Of a stretch of DNA of 64,000 nt, positions 37,338-46,327 are shown piece by piece. Each line of letters starts with the position of its first letter. Within the stretch, counting starts at the first letter, position 1. The notes under the pieces were generated by a model. It saw nothing but the letters and a program-made list of their open reading frames with translations. It was not told the origin of the DNA and did not search any database. The translations under genes and the position numbers were made by a program. This stretch comes from Shewanella abyssi (GTDB lineage Bacteria > Pseudomonadota > Gammaproteobacteria > Enterobacterales > Shewanellaceae), in assembly GCF_023284025.1 (NCBI RefSeq), contig NZ_JAKIKR010000001.1:276128-340127 (forward strand), written 5' to 3'.

Positions 37338-38459
37338 CTCATCAAAAAGTGCAAATAACTGCATTATAGCGACTCCAACAGAGAAATATTTTGGCTGGCT
37401 TTAAGTTCTATAGTGTTAAGTCGCCTTCGTATCTTATGGAATGAATGCACCCACAATGGCGTGAATCAAATCAATTTAAGAAAGCATTTTCAGCCGTTTC
37501 AATCAAATGCTCGAGTGCCAAAGTCGCAACGTTTGGTCGTACTATTTGTACGGCTTTGTGTCGCCATTATCGGTAATCATCTATTAATGAAATGCTGGGT
37601 TTTCGCTGATTTAAGAGTGCTCTAAATACAGATGACTAGAGGGAAATACGGTTGATCTCTTTAATGCATTGAGGACAACAAGCAGCAAATTAACTTGTGA
37701 ATTTGAATTGTCCCTCCAATATAAGTGCTGATGTTGGTTTCAGTATTGAGCAGCTTTAATCAAACTCGGATTTCATATAAGCCTTAAGCAAGGCCGTGCA
37801 AAGTTAAGATTAAGCCACACAGATCCATACATAGCTGCTCATTATATTTGGCTATTGTTATAGTGAGTAAGTCTCAACGCAGCTGTTTGCTGTAATGGCT
37901 TTGGTCGTCGATGTCATAACATCTGAGTTAACTTCAATATAATGCTGTATAAAATAACTCTCTAAGAATTTGCCATCACAACGATGTTAGATCCTGATGA
38001 TTGAAAATTTCACTATCGTTTACTATTGTTGATTCGCGATACAGATATAGCGCAAAAAAAGAAGTGTGCGCTGTGTGGCTGCTTTTTAAGTTTGGCAGGC
38101 TTACACTGCAGAATCGACACAGCATCACGTAGGTATTGAGGTAATGCTCAGTTAAACATGCTGTTAGCACCGTAACTAACGGATATCTGCAAATAAACTA
38201 ATGACTGAAACATTACACGACAATGTCCTTTTGTTAGCCCATCTTAATCTTATTACAGTTATGCGCACAATGTATATTATGTTAAATAGGGTTTGTAGGG
38301 ATATGGACTAGTGTATTTTTGATCCATGGTCACTTAAGCACCTATTCTATCTAAAAGATTTTCTGGTTAACTCGAATAGATGAACTCTAAGACTAAGATG
38401 GTTGTTTTAACTGAGCCCTTTTGTAGACTTTATCGCTATTAGTTTTTCAATCGGTAACG

Positions 38460-38597
38460 TCCGCAAGTAAGTCTTTAACCCAGTATTTTTCTATATTGTC
38501 TTACCGTCAATTCTAAATACGCAGCGTTGTGGAATATTTCTAGACACACACTAGCTGTAACAAGGAAGATTTCTGAAGTTGATGTTCTACTTGCGGA
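38460..38597. repeat. 10-bp inverted repeat pair inside the gene-free stretch
   Basis: TCCGCAAGTA (38460-38469) and TACTTGCGGA (38588-38597) are exact reverse complements 118 bp apart. Each is followed by a related CAGTATTT sequence (about 38481 and 38613). Meaning unknown. Confidence 0.3.
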
Positions 38598-38750
38598 TAG
38601 TTTTTACCAACTCAGTATTTGTACGTCGTTAGTGTTAATCCGCTTCACATACGATGTTCATTGGAGTTTTTCTTAATCATTAACTAGCTTTAAACAAATT
38701 TCAAATGGTCGTTATAGCGAATATATTCCTCAACATCTTCTTTAGAATTT

Positions 38751-38783
38751 CAATAAAACCCCGATAATGTCACTTATCGGGGT
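38751..38783 (-). terminator. Hairpin site 2: terminator of the 89-aa gene and inverted partner of site 1
   Basis: The 10-bp arms ACCCCGATAA and TTATCGGGGT (38758-38783) enclose TGTCAC, the reverse complement of the site 1 centre. On the minus strand it lies 29 nt past the stop of the small hypothetical gene and is followed by TTTATT, so it can serve as its terminator. The inner 20 bp are the exact reverse complement of the inner 20 bp of site 1. Confidence 0.7.
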
Positions 38784-38811
38784 CTCATTGATAGGAGTTA
38801 TTAGGTTGCTA

Positions 38812-39081
38812 TTACTCTTCCATCCAATCCATATTCGGTAGTGCATCCAAATGCTGGGCATAACGTATTTCGTTAAAAGAGGCACCATTTTTCATGACAT
38901 CGAATACTTCGATAGCCAGCGCGCACGCCATCCATTGAATCGCTTCTTCACGCGGTGTACCTGTCATGACTAAACGCATCAAGGTTTCTTTTACCTTTTT
39001 GGGTTCACTGTCAGCGATTTGATTTTCGACTGTTTCAATGAGTGTTTCTTCAGTCATGTAGCTGTCTTGCTGGTTGTTCAT
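38812..39081 (-). CDS. Small conserved-type hypothetical protein (89 aa)
   Basis: An acidic, helical 89-aa cytoplasmic protein with no signal peptide or membrane segment. Recognisable features are an N-terminal acidic helix (TEETLIETVENQIADSEPKK), a TGTPREEAIQWMACALAIE segment and the C-terminal end ALPNMDWMEE. I do not know its function. The ATG at 39081 has only a weak AGAG ribosome site; ATG 39057 is an alternative. A hairpin terminator follows. The clean reading frame and terminator argue that it is real. Confidence 0.65.
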   Translation of the reverse strand: MNNQQDSYMTEETLIETVENQIADSEPKKVKETLMRLVMTGTPREEAIQWMACALAIEVFDVMKNGASFNEIRYAQHLDALPNMDWMEE

Positions 39082-39391
39082 TATAATGACTCTGTTAAGT
39101 ACTTAACGCCATTATGTCGCAACTGTGGTGCAAGCAATAGAACAAATTTTTAATTATTTGAGCGTTGCACTCAATAACGTAAATTTAGCAAAAGTAAAAT
39201 TTAACTGTGCGCATAATCTGCTTGGATTTTGTACGCCTTAATGACATGCGGGTAAAGTAAGTTAAGCCCCCTAACCCACTTCTGAAAGGCAACGTGTTGA
39301 CGAACAATATCAACAACACCTAACTATTGAAACACTGCTTAACCTTTAGGCCAAGCCTATCATCCATAATCTGACTAGTTTGTTAACAGCT
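39082..39391. other. 310-nt intergenic stretch
   Basis: Between the 89-aa gene (start side) and the 3' end of the patatin gene. I see AT-rich promoter-like DNA close to 39082-39200 and nothing else that can be supported. Confidence 0.4.
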
Positions 39392-40627
39392 TCACTTAGG
39401 TAGTTCAGCTGCTTTTAAGAGCTTAAGTTTTTTAGAGTCGACACCAGGTAGATTAGCTTTCCACAGGTCTCCTGATTGAAACTTTGCATAACCGTAATCG
39501 AACAGCGCTTGCATATATTCTTTATCAAATGAATCACTGCTAAGGCCTTCACGCTCAAAGTCATCATCAATGTAGGCCATATTGAACCCCATATTTGCCT
39601 CGCGAGCCTTGTTGTATAAGCGCATTACATCACTACGTCCTTGATATTTGAGTAATGTCGATATAGATCTGCCTGTGATGCTCAATAGCTTGAGTTCCGT
39701 CTGTTTATAGCTAGCCTTGAATTCACCATTACGTATAACAAATAAATTGCGCTCTCTGTCGGGATTAGGTAACAGCGCTGGTGTTATGGATATTTCATCT
39801 GGCAGTAAAAAAATTTGTCGCACAACGCCACCGTCAACATGAATTTCTTGATATCGCTCCCCTTCATACTCAACATTCACAAGCACCGCTGGGAACATAC
39901 CAGGAATAGACGCAGACGCTAACACTATATCTTCAAAAAGCTTTTCTGAATCTGGTGTTCCCAGTGATGCAATATATCCCATATCCCAAATAGCCATGCG
40001 CTGAACATCAAGATTAGTTGTACCGATTAATAGAGCGCGCCCCTGTCCATACATCTCGGCAGTTTTTGCGAGTAGCTCAGGATTAATGGTGTCTCGTACC
40101 TTGGATTCAAATTGTGTTGTATCGAATAAAGATAGGCTTGTGATCGCAGAGAGAAAGCTTTTTTTAACATATAAATCTTTAGCATCGGTTGAAGTATAAA
40201 AGCTGGTTAATTGATCATCATAGTCTGATCCTAAAAAAGCGAAAACAGATATAATCGCGCCGGTGCTGATCCCTGTAACGACTGAAAAATCAGGTCGTGC
40301 TCCTGAATCACTCCAAGCCTTGAGGATCCCAGCGCCAAAAGCACCATTCTCTCCGCCCCCTGATAGAGTCAACATATTGGCTGGTTTTAAATATCCGTCC
40401 TCATTTAACAAGAGTCCAGCAGCCTCCTGTCTTGCAAGCATTGTCTCGCCATAAGTCCCTATGACATAGTCATTAACATCGCCCCATGCTCTAATTTCAG
40501 GAATACCCAAAGGTTCAACTTTATTTATAAGGTGTTCAGGAACTGGGGTGTACTCTGGCTTTGTAGAGCAGCCAGAAATTAAAAGCAGAGACAACAATAA
40601 AAACAAGAGCTGCTGATTTAGCGGCAT
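39392..40627 (-). CDS. Patatin-like phospholipase, lipoprotein
   Basis: A 411-aa serine lipid hydrolase. The signal (PLNQQLLFLLLSLLLISGC) ends in a lipobox with Cys20, so the enzyme is membrane-anchored outside the cytoplasm. The patatin catalytic dyad is intact: the oxyanion loop SGGGENGAFGAG near residue 88, nucleophile Ser in GISTGA near 120, and Asp in HVDGGV near 263. Substrates are probably membrane or host phospholipids (family inference). AGGATTAGG precedes the ATG. The outer-membrane protein gene 22 nt upstream on the same strand probably shares its transcript. Confidence 0.9.
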   Translation of the reverse strand: MPLNQQLLFLLLSLLLISGCSTKPEYTPVPEHLINKVEPLGIPEIRAWGDVNDYVIGTYGETMLARQEAAGLLLNEDGYLKPANMLTLSGGGENGAFGAGILKAWSDSGARPDFSVVTGISTGAIISVFAFLGSDYDDQLTSFYTSTDAKDLYVKKSFLSAITSLSLFDTTQFESKVRDTINPELLAKTAEMYGQGRALLIGTTNLDVQRMAIWDMGYIASLGTPDSEKLFEDIVLASASIPGMFPAVLVNVEYEGERYQEIHVDGGVVRQIFLLPDEISITPALLPNPDRERNLFVIRNGEFKASYKQTELKLLSITGRSISTLLKYQGRSDVMRLYNKAREANMGFNMAYIDDDFEREGLSSDSFDKEYMQALFDYGYAKFQSGDLWKANLPGVDSKKLKLLKAAELPK

Positions 40628-40649
40628 AACCTAATCCTTTTTTATAAAT

Positions 40650-41600
40650 TCAATTCATCATATAAGTGATGTTGATTGAATACATTTCACCTTCAAATCG
40701 AGACACTGCGCCGTATTCTTTGCTGTAGTTAAACGCAAGGTTCCATTGTTCATTGAACCAGTACGCAGCCTGTATGCCCACAGCATGTACTTCTGATTTA
40801 TTCCCGATATCAGTACCTAAGAGTTGATTCAAGTTAATCAGGCTGGTCGGCAGATCATCTCTTTGCATTTGCCACTGACTGTAACCACGGATACCAACTT
40901 CAAATTGCGCGGTCAGATATTGGCTCCATCCATACTCAATGGTGAGGTGGTCACCGGGAGTCACATCGGTGCCGTCAACTTCGCTGTGAATTTCATAGGT
41001 GGCAGCAAGCATTAACGCTGTCGCCTGGTCCATCAAGTAGTAATAGCCTGCCAGTTGGAACTGAGTTGTCCACATATCTAGAGTGACGTCCTCATTACCC
41101 ACTGGAGCGTATAAGCCGATCCCCAGAGTCACGTCGTAGTTGTTATTCAGCCAGCTAAGCCAAAGTGGTTGAATGTACAGGTCACCCAGCCCTTGGTCTT
41201 GTTCGCCTTCGAAGTCGTTAGACAGGTAAACTGGGTTGAAGTAAAAACTGTAACGTGATCCCAACACTTGCAAATCCGTTACCCACAAAAACAGAGGAGC
41301 GATACCGGCAGAGCTCAGTTCAGCATCGATCTCCTTACCTGAGCTTGTCGTGAGAGTGTCACTTGTGTAATAAAAGTTGTATTGCTCATATACAAAGCCG
41401 GCTTGGTCCGGCACCGTGAAGTCGCGGATATTGGCTATTGCCGGTGCATAATGGCCAGCGCCGACGATGCCATCGGCAAATATTGGACAGGCAAAACCTG
41501 CCGTAGCGATGGCGAGCAGTAGTTTTAATTTATTAATTTGAGCAGCTCGAAGTTCAACCTTAGCTTCCATTTCTACAAACAGCATGCTAATTAAGTTCAT
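40650..41600 (-). CDS. Outer-membrane protein of the phenol/MetA-pathway (SphA-like) type
   Basis: A 316-aa beta-rich protein with a long N-terminal region and a signal segment (KLKLLLAIATAGFACPIFA, cleavage near residue 42). GIVGAGHYAPAIANIRDFTVPD, GLGDLYIQPLWLSW and GIGLYAPVG match the family named for MetA phenol-degradation transporters, which form outer-membrane barrels. The end (SINITYMMN) is a beta strand, though not the usual terminal Phe. ATG 41600 has GAGAG 6 nt before it; ATGs at 41585 and 41570 would give a more normal signal peptide. Substrate unknown. Confidence 0.8.
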   Translation of the reverse strand: MNLISMLFVEMEAKVELRAAQINKLKLLLAIATAGFACPIFADGIVGAGHYAPAIANIRDFTVPDQAGFVYEQYNFYYTSDTLTTSSGKEIDAELSSAGIAPLFLWVTDLQVLGSRYSFYFNPVYLSNDFEGEQDQGLGDLYIQPLWLSWLNNNYDVTLGIGLYAPVGNEDVTLDMWTTQFQLAGYYYLMDQATALMLAATYEIHSEVDGTDVTPGDHLTIEYGWSQYLTAQFEVGIRGYSQWQMQRDDLPTSLINLNQLLGTDIGNKSEVHAVGIQAAYWFNEQWNLAFNYSKEYGAVSRFEGEMYSINITYMMN

Positions 41601-41866
41601 ACCTTTCTCTCTGCGAACTCAGTTTAATTTAGTTTAAACCATAATGAGAATAGTACTCAAAAATTGAACCTCTAAAAATAATATGAAAATAGGCAATTAT
41701 ACTTATCACACCAACCGATTCGCATGAAAGGCAGATGCGTAAATTTAAATCTCAGGGCCTATTTCTTAGTTGCCATGGGGTGGTAAATACGTTGACTGCA
41801 CCGCTTTATGGTATTTAACAAAGTAGAATGAGCCAAACTATTTTCCAAACCAAACCTGATTGCTTT

Positions 41867-42913
41867 CTAAGCAGTAATGTAAATTTGTGAGTTATTTCGA
41901 CCTGCATTCTTTGCGGTATAAAGTGCTTTGTCTGCCTGTTTGACTATATCGGTGGCATTAAGCTCATCATGTATTAAAGATGCGACGCCAATACTGACAG
42001 TTATGTTGCCGATAATATCGTTGTTACCATAGCTAATCTTTAATCGCTCAACATTGCGGCGAACTTTTTCTGCCATTGAAAAAGCTGATTCGGCATCCAC
42101 ACCTGGCAATATAATGGCGAACTCTTCGCCGCCATAGCGTACTGCTATATCCATATTTCTAACTAATGTATTCGCTATTGCTGCAGCGATTTTTTTCAAA
42201 ACGACATCACCAATGTCATGGCCATATTTGTCGTTATAGGTTTTAAATTCGTCAACATCTACCATTAACAATGAGAGACTCTGCTTGTCTCGTTTTGCTA
42301 GTGCTATGTTCTCGCTAATGTATCTGTCAAAGGCAAGACGATTAGGTAAATCGGTTAGAAAATCTGTTTCAGCTTGATGATGTAAAAGCTGGTTTGTTCT
42401 TTCAAGCTCAAGTGTACGCCGATAGACGGTGCGCTCTAGCTCATCATTGAGTTGTTCTAGTTTCCTTCTTCCAATATGTTGTCTGGTAACGTCGATTGAA
42501 ACGACCATCAGGTACTCGATACTCTCGTCACCATTTTCGCCAACTTCTTTGACTGGAGAAATAGTTGATTGGAACCACACTTCATTTCCATGGGTATCTA
42601 CGACGGCAGCTTCTTGCTTTACAACTTTCCCTGTGTCTCTCGATTTTCTTAGGTTTTTAGACATTTCGTCACGAAAAGACGGCGGGTAAAAGTCAAAAGG
42701 ATATGGCTTTCCGTAATACTCAGACACATCTTTAATGGCAAGGGCTTTGACACCTGAGGAGCTCATAAACTGCAGATTGAAATCAAGGTCGACAACCTTG
42801 GTGCAGACCGGCGAATGTTCAATCCACACATAGCTTTGCTCTTTAGAGAATCGTAGCTGATCTTTGTTAGTTCGAAATTTAGAAAATGGCATTTTATGTC
42901 GACTCTCATCCAT
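41867..42913 (-). CDS. Diguanylate cyclase with PAS domain
   Basis: Makes the second messenger c-di-GMP. The 348-aa soluble protein has a PAS/PAC sensor region (about residues 25-145, with HGNEVWFQSTISPVKE), a coiled coil (about 145-180) and a GGDEF domain. The active-site motif is RYGGEEFAIILPG near residue 260. RNMD, five residues before it, fits the RxxD inhibitory site, so product feedback is expected. DFLTDLPNRLAFDRY marks the domain start. No membrane segment is present, so its signal is probably intracellular. It is monocistronic. Confidence 0.94.
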   Translation of the reverse strand: MDESRHKMPFSKFRTNKDQLRFSKEQSYVWIEHSPVCTKVVDLDFNLQFMSSSGVKALAIKDVSEYYGKPYPFDFYPPSFRDEMSKNLRKSRDTGKVVKQEAAVVDTHGNEVWFQSTISPVKEVGENGDESIEYLMVVSIDVTRQHIGRRKLEQLNDELERTVYRRTLELERTNQLLHHQAETDFLTDLPNRLAFDRYISENIALAKRDKQSLSLLMVDVDEFKTYNDKYGHDIGDVVLKKIAAAIANTLVRNMDIAVRYGGEEFAIILPGVDAESAFSMAEKVRRNVERLKISYGNNDIIGNITVSIGVASLIHDELNATDIVKQADKALYTAKNAGRNNSQIYITA

Positions 42914-43293
42914 GAGTTATATCGCTCTACAGCTGGACTCGCGGCCTCGAACGGTATAGGGAAGACTTCGATACTGAAGTCATTTGCAGGTCTCTTTCTA
43001 TGCTAGATTTACTATCTTCTACTAAGGACTGATTGTTGTCAGAATAGAGAGATAAATATGCACTTACATCAGTATAGTAAGTCTGTACTACGCCATAAGT
43101 GTAGTTGCTGGTTTAAATCCTGATAGATAAAAAGTTGTCGTATTTGTTCAATCTTATAACCGCCCTCTCCTCTACTCTTTAACTCATAGTTCCTCATCGC
43201 AATGCTTGAGTATTCACATCAAGGCAATTTTGACCGACATCTTTAAACAACGTTTTAGCAATCGAGTTCAAACACTTAAGTAGGTCATTAACC
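42914..43293. other. 380-nt intergenic stretch between divergent genes
   Basis: It separates the diverging diguanylate cyclase and GNAT genes and should hold both promoters. A small hairpin GACTTC/GAAGTC occurs at about 42966-42983. I see no gene or clear operator. Confidence 0.4.
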
Positions 43294-44115
43294 ATGTTAG
43301 AGATAAAAAAAGTTGAATCACTGGTAAGCATCAGCGAGTTAAAAGGTCAGTTCTTTGCACTCGCTACAGCACCTCTTGACGGAATGTGGCACTTTGGTTT
43401 TGTACCCATGTCAGACCATTTCGGCTTTTATGAGGATCAAGCTTTGGTTGGCTATTGCTGTATCAACGCTGACCGCTATATGTTGCAGTACTATCTTTCA
43501 CCTTTAGCTAAAACCCGTTCTCGAGAACTATTTACCCTTATTGCACAGCAAAACAGTGCGGTAATTGGCACAGTAAAAGGCGCATTTGTCAGCACTACAG
43601 AGCCTGAGTATCTATCATTATGTCTCGATAATTCTACTAAGTTTGTAGTGAACTCATTGATGTATCAACTAAGTACTGCGTCAATTACAAATTCTGATGT
43701 TGAAATTAATATGGCGCTAGCAACTCCAGAAATGTTAGTTCCGCTGGTCGCGTTTGCTGTTGAAAGTATTGGCGCACCTGAGCAGTGGCTTACTGGTTAC
43801 TATTCAAATCTGATCCAAAGGCAAGAACTTTGGGTCTCTCTAAAAGGCGAGCACATTATTGCGACTGGCGAATGCCGAAAGTTTGATGACTATCAAACCG
43901 ACTTTGTTGATTTGGGCATGATAGTGGCTAAAAATGAGCGTGGCCAAGGTATTGCGACCAAGGTACTTGGTTATCTTATCAATGTAGCAACACGGCAAGG
44001 GCTCAAGCCTATTTGCTCTACAGAGAGTGATAATGTAGGCGCGCAAAAAGCAATGGTTCGAGCAGGTTTAGTGTCAAATAACCGCCTTATACAAATTGAA
44101 TTTATTCAAGATTGA
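43294..44115 (+). CDS. GNAT-family N-acetyltransferase
   Basis: A 273-aa protein whose C-terminal half is a GNAT domain: VDLGMIVAKNERGQGIATKVLGYL is motif A, with the acetyl-CoA-binding RGQGIA loop, and STESDNVGAQKAMVRAGL is motif B. The N-terminal half (residues 1-130) has no motif I recognise but contains a shorter repeat of the fold (YEDQALVGYCCINADRYMLQYYLSP), so the protein may be a tandem GNAT with a degenerate first copy. Substrate unknown. Confidence 0.83.
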   Translation: MLEIKKVESLVSISELKGQFFALATAPLDGMWHFGFVPMSDHFGFYEDQALVGYCCINADRYMLQYYLSPLAKTRSRELFTLIAQQNSAVIGTVKGAFVSTTEPEYLSLCLDNSTKFVVNSLMYQLSTASITNSDVEINMALATPEMLVPLVAFAVESIGAPEQWLTGYYSNLIQRQELWVSLKGEHIIATGECRKFDDYQTDFVDLGMIVAKNERGQGIATKVLGYLINVATRQGLKPICSTESDNVGAQKAMVRAGLVSNNRLIQIEFIQD

Positions 44116-44263
44116 TTGTGGTTTATTTTGCAGTGAGTATAGGTTCACCATTGTTATGAATTATGGTCTTTGATTAAGCACTTTAATTAAGGACTCTGCA
44201 GGTTGCAGCCATTTACCTTATACTGGCTAAAACAATGTTTGATATAGCACCTCAGGTTTAACC

Positions 44264-45106
44264 ATGCAGAGTTGGATACATTACCCAAAGAATGTAAAAG
44301 TGGCTAAATACATCAGTTGTTACTGGCTGATAGAGAAAACCACACTGCAAGACATTAATAACTTTCCAAAACTCAATCCTGATCCGGCAACTCAGCTGAT
44401 CATTTGCCCGCAAAAGCAAGGTTACCATTATGACACCGCGCCCCAAGTATCAAGTGGCAGGGGGAGTCATTGGCTATTTCCTCAGCAGCAAACACTGCAG
44501 ATAGATCATACTGAACGTTTTATATACCTAGGGGTAAAATTTCATGTAGGTGCACTCTACTCTCTCGATATTCCCGATTACAATCACCCTACCCTTAATC
44601 AGGCGGCAAGCGTCGATATGGCACAATTGCTTTCAGTCAGCAGTTTTCCTGCAGAGTCACTTTTACAAATTGGACGTCGCGATCCGTTAGTGTGTTGTGA
44701 CAAGCTAGATGAGCTGTTTTTACCATGGTTAATTCATGCTAAAGAAGATCACCATAGTGACATCACGCATAAAGTGCTGCAGCTATTAGATTCAACACCA
44801 GTTTCAGAGCTCGGCGGCAAGCTGTTTTGCTCCCAAAGAACCTTAGAGCGCAGCTTTAACAGAGTGACTGGGTTAACGATGAAACAATGCCAGTCGATGA
44901 ACAAACTGGAAGCGATGTTGGAGTACTTGTATCAGCGCGATGCGAGTGATATTGACTGGGTAGATGTGGCGTTTAAATTCGGCTTTAGCGACCAACCTCA
45001 TCTCATTAGACAGCTTAAAAAACAAATTGGTTTAACGCCGAAACACTATGTTGAAGAAAGAGGCTTAACTATCGATATCTATGGTGGAGTGAGTTCTCGC
45101 GACTAG
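44264..45106 (+). CDS. AraC-family transcriptional regulator
   Basis: A 280-aa regulator. The N-terminal ligand domain (residues 1-165) starts YPKNVKVAKYISCYWLIE, the DUF6597-type opening shared by many AraC proteins. The C-terminal double helix-turn-helix includes GGKLFCSQRTLERSFNRVTG and VDVAFKFGFSDQPHLIRQLKKQIG-type sequence ending in GLTPKHYVEE, a good AraC signature. The target genes are unknown; the neighbouring GNAT gene is on the same strand, 148 nt upstream. Confidence 0.9.
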   Translation: MQSWIHYPKNVKVAKYISCYWLIEKTTLQDINNFPKLNPDPATQLIICPQKQGYHYDTAPQVSSGRGSHWLFPQQQTLQIDHTERFIYLGVKFHVGALYSLDIPDYNHPTLNQAASVDMAQLLSVSSFPAESLLQIGRRDPLVCCDKLDELFLPWLIHAKEDHHSDITHKVLQLLDSTPVSELGGKLFCSQRTLERSFNRVTGLTMKQCQSMNKLEAMLEYLYQRDASDIDWVDVAFKFGFSDQPHLIRQLKKQIGLTPKHYVEERGLTIDIYGGVSSRD

Positions 45107-45137
45107 AAGCCTACGACGCTCTTAGATGACAAATGTG

Positions 45138-45629
45138 TCACTTAATCATATACAAGCAATCTTTTCGCGCTATAGCTTCGGGGTAGTCGCTTTTAACAAA
45201 GCCCAGCTTTTGATAGGTGTATATTGCTTGATGGTTGTGGGATAGCACGAACAATGAGCTTTGTTTCACATTCAGCGTTTTAAGCCCTTTGGCATTGAGT
45301 TGCTCGATAAGCATTTTGGCTAAGCCTTTACCTCGCCATTTTGGGCTAATGACAATTCTCGCCAAATGGCACCGATCCAGTCGCCTGTAATATTGACCAA
45401 AACCGATAAGTTGCTGTGCGTCTGATACTAATGCAAATGACGCCAATTTACTCAGTGATAAATCTTCGCTGAAAGATGTCAGACTATATGGGTACCTAAA
45501 GTTAGGGCCTGCCCAATCAAATACAGCTTGTTTGTCATGAAACCAAGTGAGCATCTCTTCAAGGTGCTGTTCCTTAGGGCACGTTAGCTGGGCGTTTATC
45601 GCTTGCATTATGGTTGCAGTCCTACTCAT
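45138..45629 (-). CDS. GNAT-family N-acetyltransferase
   Basis: A 163-aa single-domain GNAT. LARIVISPKWRGKGLAKMLIEQL is motif A with the acetyl-CoA pyrophosphate loop (RGKGLA), and SHNHQAIYTYQKLGFVKSD is the C-terminal motif B. Substrate unknown. ATG 45629 is used; ATG 45605 is an alternative. It converges on the AraC-type gene. Confidence 0.87.
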   Translation of the reverse strand: MSRTATIMQAINAQLTCPKEQHLEEMLTWFHDKQAVFDWAGPNFRYPYSLTSFSEDLSLSKLASFALVSDAQQLIGFGQYYRRLDRCHLARIVISPKWRGKGLAKMLIEQLNAKGLKTLNVKQSSLFVLSHNHQAIYTYQKLGFVKSDYPEAIARKDCLYMIK

Positions 45630-45691
45630 TTCACAATATTAGGCTTGTCTCAAAGTTTCGATGAGTGAGTCACAAGCCTTTCTATAGTGGG

Positions 45692-46327
45692 TTAGTCTAA
45701 GTTTTCAGCTTCTTGTCGCACTGTTTCAACAACCGTTTCAGGAGCTGACAAATGCTTCGAATGGTCAATGAAAATACCCTGATCATTAACGGTTATCAGT
45801 AGGACTGGAAATGATGTGGTACCGATAACTTCATATATTTCAGCAATCCCCGCAAGAGTTTGCTCTGCATCACCGATCAAGCCTTCTCTAAACACCTTAT
45901 TTGAAGGTGATAATTTATGGCTATCAAAAATGGTACTGAAATCATGTTTATTGGTTAGCGGATTACCTTCAACAAAGTGGGCATGCTGCAACGCATTTAA
46001 CACTGTCAGCATTTTCTCGGGTTGTTTGGTTTCTAACCAAGCCATTAGATTAGCGACTTTAGTTGCATCTTTGGGGCTGTTTGCATAACGAATATGCTCC
46101 CGACCAAACTTAACCTTCGAGAGTTTTTTTATGCTATCAACCTGATCAAGACCCGCACTATCGGTTCCATCAAAGTGACAGCAGTGTAAAAGGTGCAAAT
46201 CCATTTTCGGGAAAGCTTCACTCAGCGCGTTGACGAGAGGAGTTGCTGCATAGCTCCAAGGGCAATGACTGTCATAAATAAAATACAGAGCAAGTTGGGC
46301 GTCGTTTAGTTTTGTATCGTTGTTCAT
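45692..46327 (-). CDS. DsbA-fold (FrnE/thioredoxin-like) protein with a single active-site Cys
   Basis: A 211-aa cytoplasmic protein with the DsbA-type thioredoxin fold. The active-site position reads FIYDSHCPWSYAATP near residue 20: CPWS rather than CxxC, so only one redox cysteine. The helical insert (about 65-150) contains LNALQHAHFVEGNPLTNKHDF, and GTTSFPVLLITVNDQGIFID supplies the conserved cis-Pro. Loss of the second Cys suggests glutathione-S-transferase kappa-like or isomerase-type chemistry rather than disulfide formation. No signal peptide is present. Confidence 0.8.
   Translation of the reverse strand: MNNDTKLNDAQLALYFIYDSHCPWSYAATPLVNALSEAFPKMDLHLLHCCHFDGTDSAGLDQVDSIKKLSKVKFGREHIRYANSPKDATKVANLMAWLETKQPEKMLTVLNALQHAHFVEGNPLTNKHDFSTIFDSHKLSPSNKVFREGLIGDAEQTLAGIAEIYEVIGTTSFPVLLITVNDQGIFIDHSKHLSAPETVVETVRQEAENLD

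Larger units (their letters stand above)
37224..38811. other. 1.6-kb stretch without a supported gene, between recombinase and small hypothetical gene
   Basis: No frame here has a convincing gene: the longest open frames (about 60-70 codons at 37413-37625 and 37976-38170) lack ribosome sites and family features. The stretch is AT-rich. It contains two hairpin sites near its ends (37312-37337 and 38758-38783) and a 10-bp inverted repeat pair (38460-38469 and 38588-38597). It could be decayed element DNA, an sRNA locus or a regulatory spacer. Confidence 0.55.

Noticed and set aside
37413..37625. 70-codon open frame in the gene-free stretch
   Set aside because: No ribosome site or recognisable family; not supported as a gene.
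38202..38312. 36-codon frame starting MTETLHDNVLLL
   Set aside because: No Shine-Dalgarno, no homologue known to me, and very short.
42966..42983. GACTTC/GAAGTC hairpin near the diguanylate cyclase gene
   Set aside because: Only 6 bp and at the start side of the gene; likely chance and given no function.
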